Assembly (NCBI GenBank): GCA_001723645.1
Contig: MDLC01000002.1
Span: 62,001-126,000, forward strand
Source: Candidatus Endobugula sertula
GTDB lineage: Bacteria; Pseudomonadota; Gammaproteobacteria; Pseudomonadales; Cellvibrionaceae
Length of the DNA: 64,000 nt
Direction of reading: 5' to 3'
Made by a program: the position numbers and the translations under genes
Shown: piece by piece, positions 54,237 to 64,000 of the stretch
How the letters are laid out: each line of letters starts with the position of its first letter
Position numbering within the stretch: the first letter of the stretch is position 1
Notes under the pieces: generated by a model
Databases searched by the model: none
Seen by the model: the letters and a program-made list of their open reading frames with translations, nothing else
Told to the model about the DNA's origin: nothing

Positions 54237-57200
54237 CTATTCAAATATAAAGTTATTTTCGGTAAACTCTTCTAATGAAGCACCTGTTATTTGAATGCCT
54301 GAATCTGCGGATCGAACATTAATAATTGTTTCATCAGTCTCATGCCAACTGCCATCCTCACCTTTCTCCCATAGGTTACGTTCAAAGGCGTTCATCTCAA
54401 AATCTGCTTGGCTATTGATAGTATCAAATTGAGAAAAATCTAACTTATCATAGTCAATCTGAAAATCCTCTATCGTCTTCTGAGAAAATGACCCAGGTGT
54501 TATATTCTTAATAACAAAAGTATCAGAACCTTCGCCACCAGTAAGCTTATCACTCCCTTCACCGGAATCAATGATATCATCACCCGATTTACCATTGATG
54601 TAATCATCTCTATCACTGCCTGTTAGAACATCATCTCCGTCAGTTCCATCAATTCTCAAGTAAAAATCTGACTCTTCAAGATCGGTCATATTGACATTAC
54701 TCAAGGTTATTTCATGGTTTATTATTGTCGTTGTTTCAATTAATAAACCATTATTTTCATCATTACTGATAGTGACCAAATTTAATGAATCAAGGTTATC
54801 TCTACCATATAGGTTCACAATGTCTTGGCTTACAACATCAGATAATTTGGTATTTTCTAATATCGCAGCTTGTACATCATCAGTAGTAACAATCAGATTG
54901 TTATTATCTTTAGACAGCTCTATGATGCCATCAAAAGAATCATCCAACCCAACGCTGGAGAAAAAATCTAGCCAATCAGATAACCCTGTATTTTCCAACG
55001 TTATTCCATTACTTTTTGAACGAGTTATTGTAATTAGAGTATCGTTTCCTTGTTGTGACATATTTAATTCTGCAATAGAACTCACCTGAAACTTTGAAAG
55101 ATCGATTAAATCACCTTTGGTAAAGTCCGCAATAGTCGTTTTACCTGAAGAAAAACCATGCCATATTTCAAAAGTATCACTACCTTTTCCTCCAGATAGA
55201 GTTGTGCTATCGGCTAAAGTATAGAGCGTATCATTACCTGTTCCACCATTTAATGTCTGATAATTTCCAGACAATGTTTCAAGGTAATCGTCACCATCGC
55301 CACCATTTAACGTATTATCACTCCCCGACCAAGTTTCTATCCTGTCATCTCCCTTACCTCCATTAACCACATTACCATTACCGGTAAAACTAATATTATC
55401 ATTGCCATCTTTGGCATTGATAATATTATTGTCACCATATAGCGTCAAAAAATCCTTCGAATCCGTGCCATCAATAACTGAGTTAGATTTATACCGGAGA
55501 ATAAAATCATCCTCCGATATTTGACCCTTATTAGTATTTTGTAATATAAGCTGGTGCGAATCAGTTAAATGTATAATGACATCGCTCTCTGACTCAGTCA
55601 TTTTTAATGAATCATAGTCAGTAACATTCCATATTTTGGTTAAGTCAATCTTGTCTTCTTTTATCGTAAAATCAGTAATCGTATCGGTAATAACACTACC
55701 ATCCCAAGCGTATTTTTGCTCAATAATAAAAGCATCTGAACCTACATTACCGGTTAACTGATCATTACCGCCGTAACCACCGTTGATAGTATCGTTACCC
55801 AAGCCACCAACAAGATTATTATCATCAAAGTTACCGATAATGGTTTGATCTTCAGTCATTGAAAGCTTATCGGTTATACCAATAAAATTATCAATGGTTA
55901 ATGAAGAGGCAACAATGTTTTTCAATATTATCGAATGATTGTTAATAACAATTTTTGTATCTGACTCATACTGGCTAATATCTATATCACTGAAATACTT
56001 TATGGTGCTGTAAAACTGTTCTGTAAACTGAGTTAAGTCCAGTTTATCTGTTACAACATCAAAATCGGTTATCGTATCCGTATAAAACGAACTATCATCA
56101 ATAACAAACACATCACTCCCTTGACCACCTGATAATGTATTATCGCCAGCCCCCCCACTAATAATATCATCTCCTTCACCACCAAAGAGGCTGTCTGCAC
56201 CACCTTCTCCATGAAGGCTATCATTACCACTCCCTCCTTGAAGCGTATCATTACCGTAGTAACCCGTAATGCTGTCGTTACCACTACCGCCTATCAACGT
56301 CGCATCGTAGCGGTTTGTGCTTAATACCTGATCTTCCGTAATAGCGGAGGTATCGGTAACACCCAAAAAATTAGCGCCGGTCAAATCAGTTGATGTCATA
56401 TCTTTTAGTATGACGGTATGATGATCAATAATAATTTTTGTATCTACGCCGTCCTGAGTCACACTCAAATCACTGAAGTCTTTTATACGGCTATAAGATT
56501 TTTCTGTAAATTGCGTTAAATCCAGCTTATCTTGAGTAATATCAAAATCTGTAATGGTATCAATACCAGACGAACTGTCATCAATAACAAACACATCTCT
56601 CCCCTGACCACCCGAGAGGGTATTATTACCACTACCCCCTATCAACGTCGCATCATAGCGGTTTGTGCTTAATACCTGATCTTCCGTAATAGCGGAGGTA
56701 TCGGTAACACCCTCAAAATTAGCGCCGGTCAGATCAGTTGATGTCATATCTTTTAGTATGACGGTATGATGATCAATAATAATTTTTGTATCTAAGCCTT
56801 CCTGAGCCACATTCAAATCACTGAAGTCTTTTATACGGCTATAAGATTTTTCTGTAAATTGCGTTAAATCCAGCTTATCTTGGGTAACGTCAAAATCTGT
56901 AATGGTATCAACACCAGACGAACTACGATCAATAATAAAGATATCGCTTCCCTCTCCATTATTGATCGTATTATCACCGTCATTTAAATGAATAATATCA
57001 TTACCACTACCACCAGCAATAACATTATTATATTCATCATCATACAACATTTGGCCTTGTGATGAAGAAGCATCTCCTATCACTTCTGGATCATTAATTT
57101 TTACTATATCTACATCAATATCTATCCCAGTAAAATTTTTTGTGTCCAAATAATTACCATCGACGTTTTGCAATATGATTTTCGATTTATTATGAGTGCG

Positions 57201-60200
57201 ATTTATTTCAATAACAACATCATCACCATTTTGTATAATTTTTAAATCACTTAACTTTGATATATCAAAGTGTTGGCTATTTACAATCACTGACAAATCG
57301 ATTTTATCTTCGATTGGATTAAAGTCTGTTATTATATTTATACTTTTGAAAAAATCTTCATTGACAATAAATATATCATTACCATTTCCTCCAGTTAAAA
57401 TAGAACCTTCCGCCCATCCCTTTGAACTAATAATATCATTACCATCTCCACCATTAATAGTTTTTGTACTCTTACCTCCTGTTAAAACATCATCGCCATC
57501 ACCGCCATCTATTATTTTGACATTGCCATTTGCCGTAATAACATTATCATTTTCATTACCCATTACATGACTTCTATCAAACTGGAAATTTGTCGCAGAA
57601 AGATTATCAGGATTAACTCCTTGTAATACTAATTTTTGATAACTATCACTACCAAAGGTAATCACTGTATCACCATCTACACCGCTAATATTTAAGTCAT
57701 AAATTGTGTCTTCTTTTGACATCCAAGATGAAACATCAACCCTGCTAGTTGTAGTATCAAAATTAGTGATAACATCTGTACCCCAGTATTTTTTGGTGAG
57801 GGAAAATGCATCGTGGGTTCCAGTACCTTCAATAAAATTATTGCCAAATCCAACGCTGATATTAATATCCTCTGCTACTACTGATCGATATTCTTCCCTA
57901 GTAACATCAGACTCATTAATGCCAATAAAATCATCAAAATTAATATTTTTATATGTCGTATCTTTAATTAAGATAATATTTTCTTCGAAATAGAATACAA
58001 TATTTCCATCTTTTTCCTTAGCAAAGGTTTTTTTATTCTTTGAAAGTTTTATTTCACTTATATCATAAAGCAGTGACAAATCTATGGTATCTTTGCCTGC
58101 CTCGTAACTTTCAATAACAGTTGTATTCCATGTCCCATCAATAATGTAAGTATCAGACCCTGCACCACCATCCAGCTTATTATCTCCATCTCCTCCATGT
58201 AAAATATCATCACCATTATTGGCAATTAATATATCATCTTTTTTTCCACCAGAAAGAAGATCATTATTATCACCACCAACTAGAGTAGATTCTTCGTTTT
58301 TTCCACGAATAATAAATTCTCCCCCCTTGAATAATGCATTAACCAACTCTGAATCTAATGCTTCATAAGTATCTTTCGGCCTAATAATATCTATTTTTTC
58401 ACTATTGTGAGTCATGAATAACTCTTTCGTGATTTTACTACTGGATACCCCCTGTATTAAAATACGCTGGCTATCCCCCAGTTCAATAATAGAACCACTG
58501 TCAGAATTATTGCTCAGCCCTGTAACTGTGATATTTTTCAGATCAGAACCAAAATCCGTTAAATCGATTTTGTCTTGATTTACATCGAAACTGATTAATG
58601 TATCACTTCCACCTGTATTTTTTGTGATAACAACCACATCGTTACTACCAGCCCTCCAAGCATTTTTTACATGAATAATATTATTTCCTGCACCACCACT
58701 TAAAACATCATCCCCTTTGCTGCCTTGAAGAAAATCATTACCCGCTTCACCATATAGCTCATTGATATTAGTTCCCCTATCAAAGAAAGCTTGATCAATT
58801 ATCACATCATCTCCTTCACCACCATGCATCGTATCGCTTCCATTACCCCCAACCAAATAATCATTACCTTTACCTCCATATAACTTATCATTGTTATCAC
58901 CACCTAATATGACATCATTTCCTGCATCACCATATAAAGTGTCATCTCCAGCATCGCGATTTGCCCAGTTATCCCCCTGAACATGATCATCGCCATCACC
59001 ACCACGCAAGATGTCGTTACCACCTTCCCCAAGCAAAATATCTTCACCATCACTGCCATTTAATATGTCATCGCCTGCATCTCCCTGAACCCAGTCATCG
59101 CCAGCTTTTCCATCAAGCGTATCATGTCCATACCCCCCAAGAATAATGTCATCACCGGCACCGCCATTAGCAACATCATTACCTCTATCACCTTGAAGCC
59201 AATCTTTACCGTTACCACCTGATATAATGTCATGGTCATTACCACCTAAAACAATATCGTCACCATCATCTCCAAATAAGTGATCACTACCTGCACCACC
59301 CAAGAGGGTATCGTTACCCGCGCCACCATTAAGAAGATCACTGCCTGAGTCTATCCCACGCCAATTATCTCCTTGCAAGTGATCGTCACCATCCCCGCCT
59401 GAAATGGTATCATTCCCACCTTCACCAAGCAGAGTATCGTTACCTTGACCACCATCCAGTTGGTCATCACCCTCATCACCTTGTACATGATCATCTGCAG
59501 CATCTCCACTTAGAGTGTCATTGCCATCTCCACCGAGAAGTGTGTCATCGCCTGTACCGCCATTGAATTGATCATCACCACCGCCAGTATCCTGTAACCA
59601 ATCATCACCGGCACCACCCTCGGCAACATCATCGCCTGCGCCCGTATCAATGAAATCATCACCTTCACCACCCATGGCTGTGTCATTACCTGAACCCCCT
59701 AACAGTGTGTCATTAGCTGTGCCACCAGCCAGTTGGTCATCACCCGCATCACCTTGTACATGATCGTCTCCAGCATCTCCACTTAGGGTGTCATTGCCGT
59801 CACCGCCTAACAGCGTGTCATTGCCTTCTCCACCAGTGGCGGTATCGTCACCCTCACCACCTAAAATAGTGTCATTGCCAGCACCGCCATCCAATATATC
59901 ATCGTCATCATTACCAATAATGATATCGTCACCAGCACCGCCTTTGATAACGTCACTATCATCTGAGCCTGAAATAATGTCATCATTTGCTGAACCGAAG
60001 ATATAATTGGTTTTGCCGATCAAAAAATGGGATGAGTTAATATCGGATACCAAAGTATTTTCTAGCGTGATGGAATAGCCGTTGGCAAAGGTGATGAGTG
60101 TATGATTATCTTGTTGGGCCAGAATAAGATCAGAAAAACTGTCTACAGACTCGCCTAGGTCAATTTTATCCTGCGCCGTATCAAAATCTTTAATTACATC

Positions 60201-63200
60201 ATGATCACCCGCTTTTACTTTAACGATAACAATGTCATTCCCTTCTCCTGTAGTGATATTATCGTTGCCTCTACCCGCATTAATAATATTATTTAATGTA
60301 TTGCCAATAACAATATCATTACCATCACCAGTGGTTGCGTTTTCTATGGTGGATGCCTTGCCATTATCAACCAATTCAACATATTCTTTGGCAAAATTGA
60401 GTTCAGGTTCAATTTGGTTTATCTGGCTTGAGAGGTCAGAAACTTCTGTTTCAAGAGTGGCTATTTCTGAAGGCAGCTCATCTTTTCTGGTCAGCAGGTG
60501 GCCATATTCACCTATAATCATATTTAATTCTGTTTGTTTTTGCTGGTAATCACTAACTGCATTATTATATTCGTTGGTCTTTTTTTCTAATTCATCACCA
60601 CTGAGATCAACTATCTTCCCTGTAGTATTATTTTTATACACATGATAAGTAGCGCCTACCTTAAAACTGCTTAAATAAGTATGATTATCAAACCATTCCT
60701 GCTTTTGATTAACAAGGCTAACAGCCGCATCGTACTCTGCTTTTTTATCAGTATATTGATTATATTTTTCTCCTATACGGCTATTGATATTGGTATATTC
60801 TTCTTGCTTTGACTGCAACGCCTGTTGCTTTTGGGTGAGGTTATTTTGTTTTTCCAGAAGTGTTTCTTCCTTAACCGCAATACTGCTTTTCAACTCGTCA
60901 TATTTTGCATCTTTAGTCGCACCTGCAATCAAAACTTCTTTACCTGCAATATGACTGATTTCACCCGCATTTAAATCAATGACGGTATTAGTAAAAATAC
61001 CTGCGGTATTAATCGTATCTATACCACCATCATCATCGCTGAGTACCAGCCTTTCCGTTTCAGTTAACGAACCAAATTCACCCGTATAAATATAGGTATC
61101 ACTGCCACCTTCTTCACTCCCTTTAAGCCCAAGTTTGTAACTATTTAATACTCCACCAATATGATTACCATGAGTATCTTCTATTCTTAAAGTCCAAGTA
61201 CCTTGTGAAGTTTCACCATAATGGTTAGTTGAGGAAAAAATAAAATCAATAAAATCTTTGCCACCCACATAATCAGCAATTTGTGAGGGGGTTAGCTGAT
61301 TACCGTCTGTATCGACATAGGGCTTATCCACCATGATTGAACGGGTGCCATCGGGAGAGATTAAAGTGATGGTCAAATCAGAGACATTTTTATGGTCAAT
61401 ATCCAATCTGAGTTCAACGTGCTCTATGCTTATTTGATCAGTCACTTCAATCGTAATATCAACGGTACTACCGTCTGCAACCTGCTGGTTAACTGCATTA
61501 CCCCCTACCAGTTTATAGGAAACATTTTTATCGGTATTTTGTGTATTCCAGGTTTCCGCTAACCTAACGGCGGTATAGGCATCAATATTACCGAAACCAT
61601 AATCATGAGAGGTATGTAAGCCGCCACCATTCCAATCATCAGCACTGTTGGTTTGCCAGTCGGTATTGGCATCTTCTACTTTTTTGGCACTATAGGCTAA
61701 AATCTTTTGAATATCTCTATAGCCTAGCTCTGGATTCGCTTCCAACATTAACGCAATTACACCCGAGATAATCGGTGCAGAAAATGAAGTCCCTTGTGCA
61801 GACTCATATTCACTACCAAACGTGGAGCCGTTATCATTGGTTAACAAATTTGCGGTGGTATTAATATCCGAGCCGGGTGCAGACACCAGAATATTGGCGC
61901 AGGGAGAAGAGAAAGGGTCACTGGCTTGCTGCAATTTACCCAAATCACCTGCTTTATTAATCGACCCCGTTGCAATCACATTCGTGCTGTTTTGAAGATT
62001 ATGATAATTGGAATTGCCACCGGTTTGGCGATCATTCCCGCCAGCAAACACGACTGCGGTGCCAAGACCGTCGCGACCTTCTTTAACAGCTTCTTCTATG
62101 TGGGCTGTGAAATCGATAGCTTTCTGATTATAAAGCACATTGTCAGCAAAAGAATCAGCAAAGCCCCAACTATTATTGGCAATATCATAACCCTTCATAT
62201 GAGATAAACCTTCGGAGTCCCAAGAATGGCCTTCCAAGGTTGCATCGTAAGCAACACCAACCGCACCTTCGCCGTTTCTTTCCGCCGCAATCACACCGGC
62301 TACCGTGGTTTTATGATTGGAAAAGTTTTCTACCTCATTAAATTCCAGCGTTTTTTTATGGTCTTTCGTTATATTATCATCAAGGTCATGGTGGGTATAA
62401 TTGATGGCACCTTCCTCAAAGACACCGATACTAATGCCCTTACCCGAATAGTCTTCCCAAGCACCTTTGACATTAATTTCGTGTAGATACCATTGATCAT
62501 AAAATAATTCATCCTCCGGGTTATTGGAGTCACGTAACTGCACTGATGCACGCATAGTGGCCGTTTGACCCGATTGGTCACCTCGAACAGATACTTCTGC
62601 CTGAATGCCATGCTCATCCTCAATTTCGTAATCAAACGAGGCAACTCCCATAAAACCGTCTTTAACACTAAAAATGACTGAGCCATCATCATTTAATGTT
62701 GCGGTACCACCAATGGCATTAAGCACATTCGTAATGGTTAGCGCATCACCATCAATATCTTTATCATTATTCAATAACTGGGCGGCGGTAATGGTGAAGG
62801 TTTTTTGCGAGCCATCGTAATCAATCTTATCTCTCACTGGCGTTGGGGCAAAATTGGTCTCCGTCAAATCCAAATCAAAGTCAGAAAAACGGATTTTTTC
62901 TATGCCAGTGAGTGTGTCTTTATCCCCAGTATCGCTATGAGTCACCTCAAAACCTTCCGCCGTTTTTTGAATATCAAAATTAGCGTAAGACTCACTATAT
63001 TTAACCACGTCAAAACCTTCGGCACCGTCGAGCAGATCATTGCCCGCACCACCAATCAGAATATCTTTACCTGCGCCACCTTTTAACGCGTCATCCTCAA
63101 GACCACCATCCAAATAATCGTTACCCTCGTTACCGATCAGCACATCACTGCCTTTGTGACCACGAATCACATCATCGCCATAAGAACCATCAATAAAGTC

Positions 63201-64000
63201 ATCACCATTTTCACCCGACAGTGCATCATCAGCATGACCACCAATAATGACATCGTTACCATCACCACCGGAGATAAATACATTGGCATTACCACCACCA
63301 ACCAACACATCATTACCCGCACCACCATTAGCCACTTCGATATTGGTGGCCGCCAGATTTAAACTCACACCTTCATCACTAATAATTCTGGCAATATCAA
63401 CACCTTCACCGCCATCGATATTTTCCTGTTTATCATTGGCATCAATACCCAGCAAATCATTGCCAGCACCACCTTTTAGTGTATCGCTGCCAGCACCACC
63501 AATTAACCAGTTATCGTTTTCATCACCGATCAAGGTATCATCGCCCACATTGCCATAGGCAGAATTCACGCCCTTTTCAGCAAGGTCTACGGTTTTACCT
63601 TCGGTACTATCCACGACAAAACTGGACGACTTGCCATCTTCGGTGTGAATTTCCAACCCATCAGCCACGTCATTCCATTCATAACCGATGGAGTTTGTAG
63701 CAAAATCCACTGCCGCCACTTCTCGGGTTTCGCCCGTGGCGGTTTGATAGGTTGAACGCGACAGCACAACATTGCCTTCCAAGCGCTCGCGGTCAGAGAT
63801 AGTTTTATTCAGATCAATCGAGGCAATACCCACTTCAGTTAAGGTGCTTAGCTCACCGGCATCGGTTTTAGCATCGCCATTGTTATCCTGCCAAACCCGC
63901 AAGGTAGAAAACATCTCATCATTCGCATCAAAGACACCATCGTTATTGGAATCCAACGAGGCTAGAGCATCCAAACCATCCGCAAATTGTTCGTTTTGGC
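54237..64000 (-). CDS. Giant RTX protein with subtilase and P domains, type I secreted, 5' end outside window
   Basis: The frame is open to the right edge; more than 3250 residues are visible. Counting from the TTG at 63974: EF-hand-like start (SLDSNNDGVFDANDE), RTX block (about 130-310), cadherin/tandem-type repeat (about 385-470), S8 subtilase (about 500-800; GVFEEGAINYTHHDL, NHKTTVAGVIAA, GTSFSAPIISGVI), P/Homo-B domain (about 830-955), coiled coil (about 1025-1200), a large GGxGxDxLx RTX block (about 1335-1775), then alternating RTX and DTITDFD-type repeats to the end. The C-terminus (ASLEEFTENNFIFE) suits a type I signal. Ca2+ binding by the RTX repeats drives folding outside the cell. 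The TolC, ABC and HlyD genes follow directly. The role could be adhesion, proteolysis or both. Confidence 0.93.
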   Translation of the reverse strand, partial: QNEQFADGLDALASLDSNNDGVFDANDEMFSTLRVWQDNNGDAKTDAGELSTLTEVGIASIDLNKTISDRERLEGNVVLSRSTYQTATGETREVAAVDFATNSIGYEWNDVADGLEIHTEDGKSSSFVVDSTEGKTVDLAEKGVNSAYGNVGDDTLIGDENDNWLIGGAGSDTLKGGAGNDLLGIDANDKQENIDGGEGVDIARIISDEGVSLNLAATNIEVANGGAGNDVLVGGGNANVFISGGDGNDVIIGGHADDALSGENGDDFIDGSYGDDVIRGHKGSDVLIGNEGNDYLDGGLEDDALKGGAGKDILIGGAGNDLLDGAEGFDVVKYSESYANFDIQKTAEGFEVTHSDTGDKDTLTGIEKIRFSDFDLDLTETNFAPTPVRDKIDYDGSQKTFTITAAQLLNNDKDIDGDALTITNVLNAIGGTATLNDDGSVIFSVKDGFMGVASFDYEIEDEHGIQAEVSVRGDQSGQTATMRASVQLRDSNNPEDELFYDQWYLHEINVKGAWEDYSGKGISIGVFEEGAINYTHHDLDDNITKDHKKTLEFNEVENFSNHKTTVAGVIAAERNGEGAVGVAYDATLEGHSWDSEGLSHMKGYDIANNSWGFADSFADNVLYNQKAIDFTAHIEEAVKEGRDGLGTAVVFAGGNDRQTGGNSNYHNLQNSTNVIATGSINKAGDLGKLQQASDPFSSPCANILVSAPGSDINTTANLLTNDNGSTFGSEYESAQGTSFSAPIISGVIALMLEANPELGYRDIQKILAYSAKKVEDANTDWQTNSADDWNGGGLHTSHDYGFGNIDAYTAVRLAETWNTQNTDKNVSYKLVGGNAVNQQVADGSTVDITIEVTDQISIEHVELRLDIDHKNVSDLTITLISPDGTRSIMVDKPYVDTDGNQLTPSQIADYVGGKDFIDFIFSSTNHYGETSQGTWTLRIEDTHGNHIGGVLNSYKLGLKGSEEGGSDTYIYTGEFGSLTETERLVLSDDDGGIDTINTAGIFTNTVIDLNAGEISHIAGKEVLIAGATKDAKYDELKSSIAVKEETLLEKQNNLTQKQQALQSKQEEYTNINSRIGEKYNQYTDKKAEYDAAVSLVNQKQEWFDNHTYLSSFKVGATYHVYKNNTTGKIVDLSGDELEKKTNEYNNAVSDYQQKQTELNMIIGEYGHLLTRKDELPSEIATLETEVSDLSSQINQIEPELNFAKEYVELVDNGKASTIENATTGDGNDIVIGNTLNNIINAGRGNDNITTGEGNDIVIVKVKAGDHDVIKDFDTAQDKIDLGESVDSFSDLILAQQDNHTLITFANGYSITLENTLVSDINSSHFLIGKTNYIFGSANDDIISGSDDSDVIKGGAGDDIIIGNDDDDILDGGAGNDTILGGEGDDTATGGEGNDTLLGGDGNDTLSGDAGDDHVQGDAGDDQLAGGTANDTLLGGSGNDTAMGGEGDDFIDTGAGDDVAEGGAGDDWLQDTGGGDDQFNGGTGDDTLLGGDGNDTLSGDAADDHVQGDEGDDQLDGGQGNDTLLGEGGNDTISGGDGDDHLQGDNWRGIDSGSDLLNGGAGNDTLLGGAGSDHLFGDDGDDIVLGGNDHDIISGGNGKDWLQGDRGNDVANGGAGDDIILGGYGHDTLDGKAGDDWVQGDAGDDILNGSDGEDILLGEGGNDILRGGDGDDHVQGDNWANRDAGDDTLYGDAGNDVILGGDNNDKLYGGKGNDYLVGGNGSDTMHGGEGDDVIIDQAFFDRGTNINELYGEAGNDFLQGSKGDDVLSGGAGNNIIHVKNAWRAGSNDVVVITKNTGGSDTLISFDVNQDKIDLTDFGSDLKNITVTGLSNNSDSGSIIELGDSQRILIQGVSSSKITKELFMTHNSEKIDIIRPKDTYEALDSELVNALFKGGEFIIRGKNEESTLVGGDNNDLLSGGKKDDILIANNGDDILHGGDGDNKLDGGAGSDTYIIDGTWNTTVIESYEAGKDTIDLSLLYDISEIKLSKNKKTFAKEKDGNIVFYFEENIILIKDTTYKNINFDDFIGINESDVTREEYRSVVAEDINISVGFGNNFIEGTGTHDAFSLTKKYWGTDVITNFDTTTSRVDVSSWMSKEDTIYDLNISGVDGDTVITFGSDSYQKLVLQGVNPDNLSATNFQFDRSHVMGNENDNVITANGNVKIIDGGDGDDVLTGGKSTKTINGGDGNDIISSKGWAEGSILTGGNGNDIFIVNEDFFKSINIITDFNPIEDKIDLSVIVNSQHFDISKLSDLKIIQNGDDVVIEINRTHNKSKIILQNVDGNYLDTKNFTGIDIDVDIVKINDPEVIGDASSSQGQMLYDDEYNNVIAGGSGNDIIHLNDGDNTINNGEGSDIFIIDRSSSGVDTITDFDVTQDKLDLTQFTEKSYSRIKDFSDLNVAQEGLDTKIIIDHHTVILKDMTSTDLTGANFEGVTDTSAITEDQVLSTNRYDATLIGGSGNNTLSGGQGRDVFVIDDSSSGIDTITDFDITQDKLDLTQFTEKSYSRIKDFSDLSVTQDGVDTKIIIDHHTVILKDMTSTDLTGANFLGVTDTSAITEDQVLSTNRYDATLIGGSGNDSITGYYGNDTLQGGSGNDSLHGEGGADSLFGGEGDDIISGGAGDNTLSGGQGSDVFVIDDSSFYTDTITDFDVVTDKLDLTQFTEQFYSTIKYFSDIDISQYESDTKIVINNHSIILKNIVASSLTIDNFIGITDKLSMTEDQTIIGNFDDNNLVGGLGNDTINGGYGGNDQLTGNVGSDAFIIEQKYAWDGSVITDTITDFTIKEDKIDLTKIWNVTDYDSLKMTESESDVIIHLTDSHQLILQNTNKGQISEDDFILRYKSNSVIDGTDSKDFLTLYGDNNIINAKDGNDNISFTGNGNVVNGGKGDDRIETWSGSDNTLNGGDGDDYLETLSGNYQTLNGGTGNDTLYTLADSTTLSGGKGSDTFEIWHGFSSGKTTIADFTKGDLIDLSKFQVSSIAELNMSQQGNDTLITITRSKSNGITLENTGLSDWLDFFSSVGLDDSFDGIIELSKDNNNLIVTTDDVQAAILENTKLSDVVSQDIVNLYGRDNLDSLNLVTISNDENNGLLIETTTIINHEITLSNVNMTDLEESDFYLRIDGTDGDDVLTGSDRDDYINGKSGDDIIDSGEGSDKLTGGEGSDTFVIKNITPGSFSQKTIEDFQIDYDKLDFSQFDTINSQADFEMNAFERNLWEKGEDGSWHETDETIINVRSADSGIQITGASLEEFTENNFIFE
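56281..56976 (-). repeat. 348-bp tandem duplication inside the RTX gene
   Basis: Two adjacent copies (56281-56628, 56629-56976) encode almost identical 116-aa segments (DTITDFD, QDKLDLTQFTEKSYSRIKDF, HHTVILKDMTSTDLTGANF, SAITEDQVLSTNRYDATLIG). A third, more diverged copy lies at about 55800-56150. The length is a multiple of three, so the frame is kept. Confidence 0.85.

Noticed and set aside
58690-60000. CRISPR-like regular repetition of short near-identical sequences
   Set aside because: The periodicity is that of nine-residue GGxGxDxLx RTX codons in an open frame; units vary and there are no unique spacers.
63587-63974. Start of the RTX gene at 63974
   Set aside because: The first codon is TTG inside a DALASLD EF-hand-like motif, and the frame stays open to the window edge, so the true start is outside.

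Overview
This 64 kb window reads as a chromosomal secretion and toxin island of a marine-type gammaproteobacterium with fairly AT-rich DNA. The class is inferred from the gene families: a type VI sheath, a PrtD/HlyD/TolC type I exporter, RTX proteins, IS481 and IS4 remnants, and YD-repeat proteins. I cannot name a species; Oceanospirillales-like organisms are only a guess.

Layout. (1) 1-2135, minus: the start of a type VI secretion operon. A small protein is followed by a sheath gene in which TssB and TssC are fused in one frame; it runs off the left edge. A perfect 11-bp inverted repeat lies just upstream. (2) 2224-8758, plus: an IS481-type transposase remnant, then a YD/RHS system split into two translationally coupled proteins, each with its own signal peptide, then a candidate immunity membrane protein and two very small membrane ORFs. 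(3) 8800-12400: a decayed mobile region. A unit holding a zinc-ribbon membrane protein, an XRE regulator, an operator and the start of a primase occurs twice, and the second copy carries an internal deletion. A broken CHC2 primase and a broken IS4-type transposase are also present. (4) 12409-49573, all minus: one complete extracellular-type contractile injection system (eCIS, Afp/PVC-like) in about 22 tightly packed genes. Transcription order is: DUF4255 tail terminator, a 285-aa protein, sheath 1, tube 1, sheath 2, tube 2, tube-spike connector, a 56-aa protein, spike (two genes), a membrane protein, gp25, baseplate J, tail protein I, tape measure, AAA ATPase, coiled-coil protein, two large surface/fibre-like proteins, a 2163-aa DUF4157 effector and two coupled downstream genes. 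(5) 49931-64000, minus: a type I secretion operon whose substrate is a giant RTX protein with subtilase and P domains, followed by TolC, ABC transporter and HlyD genes.

How the parts work together. Tube and sheath proteins would form the contractile tail on a gp25/J/I baseplate with a gpV-like spike. The AAA ATPase and tape-measure protein serve assembly and length. The DUF4157 giant protein, with GIY-YIG-like and papain-like cysteine peptidase regions, is the best cargo candidate. The RTX subtilase is exported by the adjacent type I system.

Three key genes carry separate lesions: a 7-bp tandem duplication in tube 1, a G8 tract splitting the tape-measure gene, and an in-frame TAA in hlyD. 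Either the island is decaying or switching, or some lesions are assembly errors. These lesions, the 2163-aa effector with its coupled partners, the membrane protein encoded inside the spike/baseplate block, and the TssB-TssC fusion are the points most worth checking.
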